A DNA stretch of 64,000 nucleotides from Verrucomicrobiota bacterium (GTDB lineage Bacteria > Verrucomicrobiota > Verrucomicrobiia > Limisphaerales > J093), in NCBI GenBank assembly GCA_016716505.1, contig JADJWF010000002.1, forward strand, positions 558,001-622,000, written 5' to 3'. This document shows, piece after piece, positions 30,001 to 45,000 of this stretch. A program made the position numbers and the translations under genes. Positions within the stretch are counted from its first letter, which is position 1. Every line of letters starts with the position of its first letter. A model generated the notes under the pieces. That model was not told where the DNA came from. It was given only the letters and a program-made list of their open reading frames with translations, and did no database searches.

Positions 30001-33000
30001 CTTCATGCGCGCAGGAGTTTGCGGCATGGGTCGGTCACGGCGAGCGGGAAACAACCAGGCGGCGAACGCGCTGGGCGGTGCTCCGGCTCACCGAGCCTCG
30101 CCACCGGCGCCGTCACTCACAGACAGCTCGATCATTGGTGTTCCCGGTGGCACTGGATAGCAGCGCTCGGCCCCTCCCGGCCACCGCACCCAGACCGCCG
30201 TAGGAGGTTGCGGCCCCGTGAGCAACACCACCGCGCTGTCCTGGGACCAGTATCCGCCTCCGCCGGAGACGGACCGGGCCGGACCGAGCCGTTCGCCCCA
30301 CTGCGCGCGCAAGACCGCACCGATACCGTCCGGATTCCCCGGCGGTCCGAGCAGCCGCACGCGCAATCCAGGCCGTGCGCGGGTGTTGCGATACAGCTTC
30401 AACTCCTCGCCGCGTTGGGTGACCGCCAGATCCGCGCGACCATCGTGGTCGAAATCCGCGGCGGCCGCGCCGCGTTGCTGGCCATAGATCCGCAGCCCGC
30501 TTACCCAACCGGGCACGGGCTCGAGCGTGCCGTCGCCCCGTCCGCGCAGGAGCAGGCCGCGACCCGCATCGTAACGCGAGGTTTCCGGTTCGACATCGAA
30601 GAAGTTCTGCGCCAGAAAGACATCTTGGGCACCGTCGCCATCGAAGTCCTCAATCACCACGCCAAAGGCCGGGGCGAACTGCACCTCCGTGGGCAGCGGG
30701 CGCAATGCGAAATGCGCGCCCCGATTCAGCAACAACACGGTGTCCAGGGTGGCGGCTTCCAGGAACCGGAAATCCCCGGCATGATCGCCGAGCACGGCCT
30801 CCACGCCCGCCCTGCCGTAGGCTTGAAAACTCGGGAGGCGCTCGGCCACCCAGGGCAGCGACCGTGCCACCGTGTCGTAATCCCGCCAGGGCGCGTAAGT
30901 ACACAGAGCGGGTTCGAAATAGGCCTCCAGCAGTTCAAGATGCCCGTGGCCGAGGTCACCAAAGTACACCCGCAGCGGCCGTTCGAGATACCGCTGGAAC
31001 CGCGTGTTCCGCCCCCAATTGGCCGCCACGACATCCAGTCGCCCATCGCCATCCAGATCACCCGTGGCCACCGCGTTCCACCAACCGGTCAGGTCTGCAA
31101 GGTGAACGGTCTGGCCGTCCGGGCGGACAACCGGCGGATTCCAAGGCTTCAGTCGCCCAGCCTCGTTGCGCAGGATGCGAAGGGGTCCCCACTCGCACGC
31201 CAGGAGCAGTTCTGGTCGGCCATCCCCGGTCACGTCGGCGAAGGTGGCGCCGCTGACCAACTCGGTCACTTCGATCTCCGACGGGCTCGAAGTGGTCGCC
31301 GGATCGAAGACCAGATCTCCCTCTGGCGTAAGGCGACCAGTCAGCAACAGCGACCGACCGGACTGCGGGTACCGGCCGGGCAGGTAACGGGCACCGACGA
31401 ACACCTCCAGCGTGCCGTCGCCATCCACATCGCCGAGGGCCAGCGGGCCGACGCTGGCCGGGAACTGTGGGACCAGGCGCGCGATCGGGCCGGAGAGCCC
31501 GCGCACCAGCAGGACCGCAGCAGACCCGGGCGCGCCGGGAAAGCTCGCCCGCCCCGCCACCAGCGCCACCCGGTTTGAGCCGTAGCGCAGCGCCAGCGCC
31601 GTGGGGTTCACGGTGTGGGAATCGGCGACAAATGCCTTGCCGTCGAAAGGTTCGAAGGCGCGGCCGCGCTGGTTACGAAAGGCGGTCACGGGCTGTCCGC
31701 GCCCGCCGCCCACGATCAGATCCTCCCAGCCGTCCGCGTCGAGGTCACTCCAGGCCACTGACGGTCCCAACGTGCTCAGTCGGCGGGACAGCAGCGGTTG
31801 GACGGCAAAGTCATCCAACGAATCCTCCCGATGCCGGTGACCGACCCGCGCGCTGACATCTTCGAACCAGGCCACGGGAGCGGGCGTTGGCTGCGCGGAA
31901 TCAGGCGTGCTGGCGCTTTCGAAGATCTCGACGATGGCGTTTGCGGGCACGTTGGTGACCACCGAACGATGACCACGGCGCCAGACGACTTCAACCCGCA
32001 GCCGGTTGGTCGCACTGCCCGCGGCGAACGGGCGCAGAGGCTGGTCGCCGGACAAATAGCGTCCACCCGCGATGATCTGCTGCGACTGGGTGACGGGACC
32101 GCCGGCAACCTCAATCCGGGCGCCGATGCCCGCGGTGTTGGGCGGCAGGCCCTGGAGGCGAACGGCGAGACGCGGCGCCGGACAATCGTTGCGGTAGAGG
32201 CCGGCGGCGCCATTGAGCCGGTTCACAACGACATCCTGGTCACCGTCATTGTCCAAGTCCGCCAGGGCCATGCCCTGCCACGGGCCCGGCTCGCCGAAGC
32301 CCCAGGCCGCGGTGTGCTCGGTGAAGGTCAGGTCCCGATTGTTGCGGTAGCCGAGGATCGGTGTCGCCAGCGGCGGAAACTGCCGCCACGCGCGCAGTCG
32401 CCCTTCCGCGGAATCGTCCCGCCGCTGCGCGCGTTGCGCGCGGAGCACGTCGGCATCCTGCACGTCGTGGAGGTTGCCGGTGGGGATGAGGAGGTCTTCC
32501 CAGCCGTCGAGGTCCACGTCGAGAAAGACCGCCCCCCACGACCATTCGGTGAAGTCCACACCGGCCAGTTGGGCGATGTCAGCCCAGGTGTGGTCACCGC
32601 GATTAAGCTGCAGCGCGTTGCGCGCGACCTCGGGACGGTTCGCCGCGTCGTCCAGCCTTTGAGTGAGGATGCCCTGCATCAGGTTGGGACGCTGCCGATG
32701 CCGCCAGTCGTGGCGGCGGCTGACCATGTCCGCCACGAAGAAGTCGTCGTGGCCGTCGCGGTTGATGTCCGCCACGTCCGCGCCCATGGAAGAAACGGGC
32801 TGCGAGCGCAACGCCAGCGGGGGAAGGGCTCGGAACCGGCTGCCCTGGTCGTTGAGCCAGATGCGGTCGGGCCAGAAGAAAAAATCGTTGCACACGAATA
32901 TGTCCGGCAACCGGTCGGCGTTGAGGTCGCGCAACAGCACGAACAACCCCCAGTCCGTGGGCGGGCCCGTCAAGGCATTCCCGGCCTCGTCGAAAAACGA

Positions 33001-36000
33001 CTGGGGCCATGAGACCGGGGCGAAACCCCCTCGGCCATCGTTGATGTAGAGGTAGTCCCGGTCGCCCCGTTCCATCAGTTCCACGCCACCCGCCCGTTCG
33101 GTGATCACGAGGAAGCGGTCCGCGGGGCTGACCACCACGCGACCGCCAACTTTCTCGGCCTCGACGACCAGCCCGCGCGGGCGATCCTGCCACGTGTCCT
33201 TGCGGTAGTTGGTGACGTAGAGATCGAGGTCACCGTCCCCGTCCACATCCGCCAGAGCCAGCGACGTCGCGCCCAGGGTCCGATTCAGCCGGCTGGTGAC
33301 CTCGGTGAAGCGGCCCCGGCCGTCGTTGATGAAGGTTCGCGTTCCGGCCCCAAGGCCATTCACCAGCAAGTCTGAGTCGCCGTCACCATCGAGGTCGGCG
33401 AAGGCGGCGCCGGTCGAGTACTGGCCGGCACACGCAACGCCGGCAATCACCGTGATGTCCTCGAAGCGCCAATCCCCGAGGTTACGATAGAGCGCATTGT
33501 CACCCTCCAGCCGACAGAGATAGATGTCGCACCAACCATCGCCATCCACGTCCCCGAGCGCCACACCCGAACCGTTCTCGTAGATGCGGTTGAACGCGGC
33601 GGTGACCTCCGCCAGATGGTTGGTGAAGAAAACTCCGGTCCGCGAGGGCGACAACAAGGTGAAGCCCGGGCCCGTCCCGGGCGAGGGTTCGACCCGCGTC
33701 ACACGAGACCCGCCACCTGGAGCCGACGCGGGTGCGGCCGCGTGGAGTTCGAGCGCCAGAATGACTGCGAGGGCCACCCGCCGCCACCGCAGCGGCGGTT
33801 CGCAGTTGATTCGCGTCGGCGGCGGGGATGCGAACACGCGTGGGGCGGTCAAGACGGTTCGGTCGTTCGTCGCGGGCGAGCGGGCCAGGCACGAGGCCCG
33901 GGCTGCGGCACCGCGAAGGGCTTCAGTCCGGTTGTTTCGCCCGTTTGCGATGGGGATGCAGGATGTCGAAGAACGCGTTGGCCTCGGCGTCCTGGGGATT
34001 CACCAAAAGGCGCTGCCGCATTCGCAGCGATTCCATCTCAGTGACATCCTCCTGCTCCGCCACGTAATAGGCAGGCGTGCTGCGCTCCAGGTACACCGGG
34101 TAGCAGTACCAGTTCATCATGAACGGCCGGCCGTCCTTCCGGTAGTTCCACGTCTGGCCGTGAAAGATCTCGCGCTTGAGAAGCTTTTCCTTGAGCAACG
34201 CCAGCACGGCCCGGTCGGAGTGCTTCCCTTGGAGAATCCGCGGGGTCAGGCCGGCGAGCTCGTCGCGCTGGTAGCCGGTCATTTCCAGCCAGGCGCGGTT
34301 GGCGTAAATGATGCGCGGCCCGCGCGGGCCTTCGAGATTCACGTCGGTGACCAGAATGCCGCGGCGCAGATTTTCCAGCACGACGAACCAGTCGAGTTTC
34401 AGTTGCATACGCAATAACCTGCCGTGATTGGGAGATTATTGCGGCAGGATTCCGCGTGTCACGCCGTTCCCGCAGGATCGTCACCACCGCCCGCTGATTC
34501 GAAGCGCAGGGAGAAAATGGAGCCAACGCCCGAACTCGACTCGAGCTCCAGCCGGGCGCCCAAGTGGGCGGCCAACTGGCGGCTGATGGCCAGACCGATG
34601 CCCGCCCCACCCGGCTTGTTCGATCGCTGGGGGGTGAAAAGGCTCGGCCGCTGCTCCGGCGGGATTCCGGGCCCCTCGTCTTCCACCCCGAAATGCAGGC
34701 CGTGCTCATCCGCCGTTACCCGGAGGGTGACGGCTTTACCGGGGGGCGTCGCCTCGATGGCGTTGCGCACGAGGTTTTCGAGGATCAACAACGTCAGGTT
34801 GGCCTCGCGGTTCGACAAGGTGCGGTTGACTGTGCCCGCGACCCGCCAGACGACCTCCCGGCTCTCCGCCGCCGGCCGGGCGCGCGAGGACAGCAGTTCC
34901 ACAAGCTCGTCCACCGTCAGCTCATACCGAACCGAGGAATCCTCCTCGCGGAGGATCCGCACCGTTTCCTGCACCAACTGCTGCGCCCGCTGCGCGGTCA
35001 GGACCGCCTCGTGAATCTCTTCCGCCCCGGCCGGAGCGGGCTGGCGGTCCAGGCGAGCGACAAAGCTCTGCAACCCGGCCAGCGGATTCTTCAAGCCGTG
35101 CATCAAATGCGCCGCCACCGCGCCCACCGCCGAGGTCCTGGCCGCCAGCGCCAACTCGGTGTTGGCACGCGCGAGGTCGCGCGTTCTCCGCGCCAGCAAC
35201 CGATGCGCGCGATCGAGCCGACGGAACGCCCACACCAAGGCTCCCGCCATGATGGCCGCCCCGGTCAGTCCCAGCGCCAGCGCCCGCCGGAGCAGCGTGG
35301 CATCGAGCTGACGGTATTCCGCCGCCACGCCCGAGCCATCGAGCAGCAGTTGCACCGTGCCCAGGGGCACGCGATTTCCCGGCGTCTGAACGGGAATCCA
35401 CACCTCCAACACGGGCAGCGCGGCGGGAGACGTCCGTCCGTCGGAAGCGGGGACGGCCAGAAACAAATCGGAGATCTTTACCGCCGGCCGGAAACGAGCC
35501 TTGGGCTCTCCCGCCAATACGGCTGGCGGGATCGGGTCGCTGTCCTCGACCAACTCTGCCGGTAGCGGCAGCATTAATTCGCCGGCCGCATCAAACCAGC
35601 GCGCGCCCAGCACGGTCGCGGAGCGGGAGGTGATTTCGCGCAGCCGTTCCCCGATGTCGAGCACCAGGACCTCCGCCAGCCCGGCGGGAGACTCCGTCTC
35701 ACCGTCCCCGAGCCATCCGAGGGCGCCGTCGCCGGGCGCGGATTGCAGTAGCGCGATTTCATTCAACACCCGCGCGGTGCGGTCCGCGATCTGCGCGCGG
35801 AGAGACGCCCGGAGTTGCAGGTTCACCACCACGAGGGCGGCCGCGTAAATCGCCACGGTCAGCGCAATGACCAGCGCGGGCAGTCCACGGGAAAAAGGGG
35901 TTGCGGGTGATTCCTCAGTCTTCGCCACGGGCAAAAACCTACGGACGGCCGGTTGGAAAACGAAGGCGAAAGCGCCGCACCAGCCACATTAAGCCGAAAC

Positions 36001-39000
36001 TTGGTCCGTTTCCGGTCTCACCTTCGCCGGATTTCCGCGCGCGGGCCGGCACCACGACCCTTGCGCCCCGTTTATTCCGGTGACGTCACGGCCAGGGTTC
36101 AGCCCGGGTATCTCACGTAGTGATGATGGATGGTCTTCGCTGTATCTGGCGGAGGGCGGCCGTGGTCTCGAAACCCAACTCCGAGGCATGGGTGGGAAAA
36201 GGCCTGGGACTTCGAGCCTCTTCAGGCGGCCCACAGGCATTCGGTCAGATTGAATTCCGGGGCGTCGGCGGGCCGGCGCTCGACTGTAAGGCCTCCGGCG
36301 GTACGGGCCTCGGACGCACGGTCCAAGGCCCAGCGGTGGATCCCACCCCGTCCCAGAGGATCAACCGCTTGCCGGGCCGGCGGCGCTGGGGATGACGGAG
36401 AACCCTCCCCGCAGCCTCTTGATGCTCCCAGGGTGGATCCGGAAGCAGAAGCGCAGGAGAGCCAACCCGCCGATGATCGAGAGGCGCTTCCAGTGGAAGG
36501 TCTGCTGCAGGCCGGGCGTCTGGCCCGGGGTGCTCAGGTACGCGCCCGGGTGGGCCCCGTGCTCAGGGCGCTCTCGCCGACGAAAACGATCAGCCGGTGG
36601 CGACGGCGCGCTTTCTCTCGCGCGGGCCAACGCACCCGGCACCAGTGACGGCTGGCCGGTTCGTCAACCGGGCGTAACTCACCCCGTTCCGCGATTCAAT
36701 GGGCAGACGGTTTTCGGACTTGCGATCCTTACCGCGAGTATTTGCCCTCTTCCCTTCCCCGGCGCTGCTTTGCCAGATGGACGGAGAGCTGTTCGGCCAG
36801 GAAGGTGGGAGTATTTGCCCTCTTGCCTTCCCCGGCGCTGCTTCAGCAGGCAGTCGCGCGCGAAGGAGGCATCTACACTTTTGTAGATACCGGAAGGTCG
36901 GCCTGAGGAGCAGATTGGGCACATGAAGACCAGCAACCAAAGCATCCGACCTCCAACCTTGGCAGCATTCGTGAACACGGACATCGGACCGTTCAGATTC
37001 ACCGGCCCCAGCGACGAAAGGAAAGTGAAAGGCGTTCTCCGGAACGCTCTCATGCTCCTAACGGTGAGCAGGGCATGGTTGGGAGGAATCTGTCCCCAGA
37101 CCGCAGCAGCGGGAGTGAGAAAGCTCAACCTCAACTCCCTCCAGCACCACCGACTACTTGAACTCGCCCCTGCCCTGGTTGCGATCATCCTCGCGCTGGA
37201 GGCTCCGCTGGCCCCACTCGCGGCGGCGAGCCCGGCGAAACCAGGCTCGCCACCGGCGGTCACCGATCCGGGCAACCGGTCCATACCCTGGTCTGACCTC
37301 GGCGCTCCGGCCACCGCGCAGTATTCCGGCGACGGACTCGCGGTGTGGGCCGGGCCGAATCGAGTGGTGCATTTGCGGTGCGCCTTTCAACGGCTCGAGG
37401 GTGAGGTCACGCCAGAAGGGCTGTGGCTGACCTCGACGGTTGAAGGCGTGCCGCCAACCCGCTTCGGGGTGGTGGCAGATTACCTAGGCCGCGATGGCGG
37501 CGCGATGGTCGCGCTGCCTGAGCGTGGAATGCCCGCGTGCGAAGTGGGACTGGCCCGCTACGCGCGGCGCGGACTGGTGGAGGAGTACTCGGTGAGTGTG
37601 GACGGCGTGCGACAGGATTTTGTGGTGTCGGAATCGCCCGGTGGCGCCGGCCCGCTGCGAGTGGACTTGGTGGTCATTGGTGCGAAAACCGAACCGTTGG
37701 CCCAAGGTGCCCGGCTGGTATTAGATGGTTCTGGACGCAAGCTGGCCTACAGCCGGCTGCGAGTGGTGGATGCCAACGAGCGGCAGTTGAGCGCACGGCT
37801 GGAAGTGGTATTCGAGAACCGAATGGCCGTGGTGGTGGAGGATGCCGGGGCGGTCTATCCCGTGCGGATTGACCCGACCTTCACTGATGAAAACTGGGTG
37901 AGCATGGGCGCGTTGCCGGGGACCGACGGCGACGTCAATGCGGCTGTGGTGGACGCCTCCGGCAATCTCTACATCGGCGGAAAATTCACAATTGTCGGGG
38001 ACGTTCTCGCCAGAAATGTTGTCAAATGGAACGGGCGCGCGTGGTCAGCGCTGGGTTCCGGAGTTGACGGCCCGGTCCTAGCCATGGCCGTCTCGGGCAC
38101 GGACGTGTATGTAGGAGGCGAGTTCGCAACGGCGGGCGGGGTGACAGCCGTCAACATTGCCAAATGGAACGGAAGCGTTTGGTCAGCGCTAGATTCGGGG
38201 GTCAGTCGGGGGGGGAGTCCCGGTCGCGGTGGTGTATATGCACTGACAGCGTCCGGCACGGATTTGTACGCAGGTGGTAGCTTCGATACCGCGGGCGGGA
38301 CGACGGCATCGAATATTGCGAAATGGAATGGGAGCGGGTGGGTAGCCTTGGGGCCGGGGACGGACCGGTCGGTTAGAGCGCTAGCGGTGTCCGGCGCTGA
38401 CCTGTACGTGGGCGGCGATTTTTACTTGGCCGGTGGCACTGCAGCGAACAAAATTGCCAAATGGAATGGCAGCTCGTGGTCGGCCTTGGGTTCATGGGAC
38501 GGTGGTGACGTCTATGCCTTGGCGGTGTCTGGAATGACCGTGTACGTTGGACGTGGGCTCTGGAGGGATAACAACATCGCGGTGTGGGATGGCAGCAGTT
38601 GGTCGGCCCTAGGCTCCGGGATGGACGGCCCTGTTTACTCTTTGGCCGTGTCCGGCACGGACGTGTATGCCGGCGGCTTATTCAACAAGACGGGTTGGGG
38701 GTCGGCCAACTGCATTGCGAAGTGGGACGGAAGTACTTGGTCAGCCTTGGGTTCAGGAATCGGCGGCGCAGTCCGTGCAATAGTGGCCGTGGGCACGAAC
38801 GTATATGTCGGTGGTGAGTTCACATTAGCGGGTACGATGGAGGCTTGGGATATTGCCAAATGGGACGGAATCGCTTGGTCGGCCTTGTGTTCAGGCACGG
38901 GAGGTTTGGTACGTTTCCCCCAGGCGCTTGCCGTGTCTGGCGCGGACTTGTACGTGGGAGGACAGTTCACCACAGTAGGACAAACGGCAGCGACGAACAT

Positions 39001-42000
39001 TGCCAAGTGGAACGGAAGCGGGTGGTCGGCGTTGGGATCGGGCGTCAGCAAACCGGGGTGGTCTTCAGAGGTCTTGGCCTTGGCGGCGTCGGGTTCGAAC
39101 CTGTATGTGGGAGGTACTTTCAGTCGCGCAGGCGAAGCTTATGTAAATAACGTCGCCCGGTGGAACGGCAGTACTTGGTCGGCGCTAGGCTCGGGATTCG
39201 TTGGCGCTCGTGTAGTTGCGTTGGCGGTTTCCGGAACCGAGTTATACGCCGCAGCTGATAATTATGGGATTTGTAAGTGGGACGGCAACCGATGGACGCA
39301 GTTGGGTGATGTGTCAAGGGACGGTTGGCCGGGGGACGTCATGGCACTGGCCGGGTCAGGTGGCGACCTGTACATCGGAGGAAGCTTCACCACCGTAGGA
39401 CAAACGGCAGCGAAGAACATTGCCAAGTGGAACGGAAGCGGGTGGTCGGCGTTGGGTGATGGGGTTGACGGAACTGTGCACGCTCTAGCCGTATCCGGGA
39501 CTGACCTTTTCGCGGGAGGGGAGTTCAGCATGGCGGGGACGGTGAACGCGAAATGCATCGCCAAATGGAATGGCAACACTTGGTCAAGTATAGGAAGTAT
39601 AGGGGGTGGCAGGGACGACTATGTCTTAGCGCTGGCCGTGTACGGCACAGACCTGTACGCGGGAGGCAGCTTCACCAGAGCGGGCGGGACAGCGGCTAAT
39701 CGCATCGCGAAATGGGACGGCAACACGTGGTCGCCCTTGGGGTCGGGCGTGAATGACCCTGTCACTGCGCTGGCCGTGTCGGGCACAGACCTGTACGCGG
39801 GAGGCTATTTCACAACGGCGGGCGGCAAGGTGTCGGCATACTTGGCGAAAGCCGTGCTGGGGCTTGGTCCTGGCGCCGGACTTGCCAGGACGATCACTGT
39901 TTCGAAAGCCACTCCAACCATCGTCTTCCAAGGCACACCCGGTTCGCCGTATGATGTGCAGCGCACCATCAGCCTCAGCCCGCCGGTGACTTGGGCCACT
40001 TTGACACCGACAGGCCCGCTCATGCCCGGGGCGGACGGGTTGTTCAGTTTCACCGATACCAATGCGCCTCCGGGCACGGCGTATTACCGGAGCGGGCCCC
40101 GGTGAATGCCGTGGGACCGCCGAAACACGCTTGACACGCGTCGCGCCTACCAAGGGCAGCCTCCATCCGGCCAGTGTATTAGCTTTCACCTCACCCGCGC
40201 ATGAAAAGGATCATCACTCAAGTCGCCAGTTCAAGCCCCACGGCGCCGGTCGTCGCCGGCGGGAGGAGGTTCACATCCCGCCCCCGCAAGCAACCCCAGA
40301 GTCCGAGAGGCGTCCGGCACCGGGTCCCGATACTTGTCGCGCTGGCTGTAATGTGGATTACGACTTCCTGCTGGCAGGCGGGGAAAGCCTCCTCACCTGA
40401 GTCCGAAGACGCCTTCGGCGAGGTATTGAGGGACGCATTCACGCAGGCTTACGCTGTTTTACAGCATCGGACGAATGGGGTGGAGCTTGCAACTTCGCTG
40501 GCCGTGATCGCAGCGGACATGGATCGCACGCGCGCCAAACCGGGACCGCGGTCATCCAAAGCGGAGCAAGGGGCAACCATCCCCATCACCGCAGCAACCA
40601 CCCCCCTGATGATTACTCAGACGCTGTCCGAGATGAGAACGAACCGGACTCAATCTGTTACCCGCCAACGACTGGTAGAGTTGGCGACCAACGCCGGCCC
40701 CACCCGCACCCGGTCAGCCAAGGCCCTGCTCAAGAATCTTGAAGACGCCGCAGTGAAGGCGGCCGACACTGAACGGCTGGAGGCCGCGATCAAGATCTTG
40801 AACCAGAGAAGCGAGGCCACAAACGCAATCCAGATGGTCGGCTACCTGAAAGAAGAAATCAGCGGAAAGGAGAAAGCGGACAACCGGGACACTAACGCCA
40901 TTGCCGTGATGGAGTTCCTGAAAGAGGAAATTGAGCGCGCGTTGGTGAATGGTCCCCCGGGCACGAATTGGAGTGGAGAATTCCGCGACCAGTTGGAGGC
41001 CAGGCGAGACATGGCCGCCGCGAGGGCACAGACTCACGGCGAAAAGGCTGTCGAGAACTTGGACGTGCTCCTCAACCCCGCCAAATTCACTCCGAGGGTC
41101 TTTATCCACGGCGGGTACATTTCCTTGAATCCGTTTTCATTCACCCCGAACACCAACGGCACTTTCACGTTAAATGACAGCGGTTCGACCTCGGCCGGTT
41201 ACGTGGAGTTCCAGTACAACAAGCGTTGGGCGTGGGATTGGCTCGAGCCGGGCCTTGCGCAAATCCGCTCAGCCCAGTGGATGTGGCCGTTCTCCCGCCC
41301 GTCTGATTTCGACCTTCAGGCCCGTCTGGCTTACTCCTTTGTTGATTCGGACAAGGACAAAATCTCCTCCATCGTGAGCGGCGGGAACCTCAGTGCCGAA
41401 ATCACGGTCGGCACGCCCTTTCTCAAGTACCAGAACGACTGGCTCCGCTGTTCTGTGGATTTCGAAGGGACTTACGGGGCCACGTCGGACCGCTCGGACT
41501 TTGACATCCATTCCACCACAATCTTCGGCATCGGCTACCACGCCAGCGTGGATTCGGAGCTTTTCCCCGGCAAAATCCTGTTCAGCTTTCGGCTTGGCGG
41601 CGGGATGGTGGAAATCCCGGAAATCATCGACTCCCAAAACGCCACTGTGGAGTCGGACTTGAGACGCCCGCGCTTTGAACAGGAATGGGGTACACTGGCC
41701 ACGACAGGTGAGCTGCTCGTGCCCATTTGCACCAATACCTACATTGTGGCCGGGGGAAGATTGTACGCCAACAGCGACCCGAACCAGTGGAGCGCCTATG
41801 TCGGCCTGTCGCAAGGGGCGGACTCACTCAAGAAGTGGCTTCCCAGCGGTTTGGCCTCCAAGAAAGCCGAGTGATCGGAGCCAAGCCGCGGCGAGTCTGT
41901 CTTGTCACCGAAACGCCACCTGCCGTGGTGGTCCGGGGAGGACCGTGTCGTCTTCTTGGGCATGTTTCTCACCCTCGCTGGCAGCCGTCCGGCCACGGGG

Positions 42001-45000
42001 ATTCAGTCACCCCCGCCAAACGGACGCCAGAACACCACAAGCCCCTGGTCCGGTCGCGCCTTCATCCTTTGCTTGTTTCCCATATTGTGGTAGCAAGCCC
42101 GTGGCATGTTTGTTCCCCGTGTCCAGTGGGGCGTGGCCATCGGGGTGGCCGTCGTTGCTTGGACGCTTCGGTCGCGCGCGGCGGAGGGAACATCGGACGC
42201 GCGGCGAATCGGCGAAACCGCCACCGTTGCGGCCGTTATCGTCTCCTCGAATGTCGGCATTGCCGATCCCCCGTCCTACCACATCACCCGCCTCACCACC
42301 GAGCAGGGCCTGCCGCAGAACAGCGTCCGGGCATTGCTCCAGACACGCGACGGCTACCTGTGGGTCGGCACGCTGGCCGGGCTGGCGCGCTTTGACGGCG
42401 TCCGGTTCAAAATCTTCAACGTGAGCAACACCCCGGAAATGCTCAACGACGCCATTGATTCGCTGGCTGAGGACCGGGTGGACGGCAGCCTGTGGATCAA
42501 CGCCGGCCAGCGATTGCTGCGCTACCACGAGCACCGGTTCGAGCGGTTTGACGAAGAGCGGGGTTTTCCCAAGGCCTTCGGCGATGTGTGGCCGGCCCGG
42601 GACGGTGGCCTATGGTATTCGCCGAATCCAGGCCAACTCGTGCGCCTGCAAGATCACACGCATCGGAACTGGCAACTGTGCCCGCGCACCGGGGCCGATG
42701 GGAACGATATCGTGGAGAACCGCATCATTCAGGTTGAAGAGGAGCACGCCGGCCACTTGTTGGTGCTGATGTATTCGGGCTTGTACCGCTTCGAACCCGG
42801 CACGGGCGACGTCACGCGCCTGGGTCCGCCGCGCGGAAGCATGAACCGCTACTTCTTCCGACAGACTGACGGAACAATTCTGCTGGCAGCACGGGAAGGA
42901 CTTTGGCGACGGAATGTGGCCGAGTGGGACCTGATTGAAGCCGTGCCGCCGGGGGACCGCCAGTGTCCCGCCGGAATTTATCCCGGGAGCAACGGCGACC
43001 TCTGGATTCCGTGGGGCATTGATGTTCCGTGGTACCCGGAGTGGTTGCCGCCCCGGCTGGCGCGCTTCCGGGCGGGGCAATCGGAGTTCCTCGATTTGTC
43101 CAGTCTGCAGGACTACCCGATTACGCGATTTCTCAAGGATCGCGAGGGGCATCTGTGGATTGGCACGGCGTCTGGCCTGTGTCAGTTGCGTCCAAAGGCC
43201 GTGCGGGTGTACGCGCGCGAACACGGCCTGCGTAACGATCAGGTGAAAGCCATTGCCGCAGGACCAGACGGTACGGTCTGGGCAGGCACAGAGCAGGGCG
43301 TCTGCGGGATCAAGGATGGGCAGGTGACGAATCTGCCACCCGTCGCGCCGGACAACTGGGGCCGCCCGGAGGGTCTGCTGGCCGATCGGCAGGGGCGCGT
43401 GTGGTACGCAGCAAAGGCGGATTCCGTGGTGGCATTCGAGGGGGGAGAATGGGTGTCCCCGGCGGATTTGAATCTGGGTTCTAGCTGGGTGCGCACACTC
43501 TACGAAGACCGGTCAGGTCGGATTTGGGGCGGCTTTGATCGCGGCGTGGCGTGGCTCGACGAGGCGGGGGCAGTGCATCGGCTGACGAACGGATGGTCGC
43601 ATTCGGACGTGCGGGTCATTTACCAGGACCGCCGCGGAGATATGTGGTTTGGCACTTACGGGGGCGGATTGCATCGGCTGCACGACGGCCAGATCACGGC
43701 GTACACGACGAGGCTGGGCGAGTTGAACAATCGGGCCTGGTGGATTCATGAAGATGCCGACGGGGTCTTCTGGGTCGCCACGCGCAACGGGCTGAACCGC
43801 TTTGTGCCTCCGGGCGTTGCTGCTCCTGATCGCAATCTTGCTCTTAATCGCCCCAGTGGCCCAGCGAGGGAGAGAGAGGTGATGGCTGAAGGCCACGGAA
43901 CATTCTTCACGTTCACGACGCGGCATGGGTTGCGCGAGAATATCATCAACAACCTCCAGGAGGATGACTTCGGCTATCTTTGGTTGAGCGGGCCGCAAGG
44001 GATCTACCGTGTGGCACGGCAGGAATTGAACGACGTCGCGGCGGGTCGGCAGGCGCGGGTCCAAGTGCTCGCGTTTGGGGAGACCGATGGGATGTTCAAC
44101 AGCCAATGTACTGGCGGCACCATCCAGCCCTCCGGCTGCAAAGACCGCGCGGGCCGCATCTGGTTTCCCACCGTTCGCGGGGTGGTGATGATTGACCCAC
44201 GAACGATCCGCCGCAATGACGTGCCCCCGCCGGTGGTCATCGAGCAGGTGAGGGTGGATGAGGAGGTTGTGCATGGAGACCGCGTGCCCGGCAGCAGGCC
44301 GAAATCCGAAGCCAACCCGAAACTCGAAGTCCGAAATAGGCAGAGCCTCAAATCGGACACTACGGTCAGGCTGGCCCCTGGCCGCGCCCGCGTGCTCGAA
44401 ATCCGCTACACCGGCAACAGCTTCGCGGCGCCACAACGCATGCGCTTCCGGTATCAGCTCGACGGGCATGACCGCGACTGGCGCGATGATGAGGACAACC
44501 GGCGGACGGCGATCTACACCGGTCTGCACCCCGGCAGGTACACCTTTCGCGTCACGGCCTGCAACAACCACGGCATCTGGAACGAACAACCCGCGGAGTT
44601 TTCTTTCACCCTCGCCCCGCAGTTCTGGCAGACATGGTGGTTTTATGTTCTCGCCGCGATGGGCTTGCTGGCCTTGGGCGGCGCGATCCAAGCCTACCGC
44701 CTCCGTTGGCAACGGCGTCTGCTCCAGACAGAACAACGCCAGGCGCTGGCGGACGAACGCTCGCGCATCGCCCGCGATTTGCACGATGACCTGGGCGCCG
44801 CGCTCACCGGGCTGGCTCTGCAAGTGGACGTGTTGCGTCGGGCCGCACACGCCAGCCCGGCCCTGAAAGAGCGTCTGGCCGACACCGCTGGACGTATTCG
44901 CGCGCTCGCGCGGCACATGCGCGAGGTGGTATGGACCGTGAACCCGAGTTGCGACACCGTGTCCAGCTTCGCCAGTTTCCTGGAACAGCAAGCCGGGCAG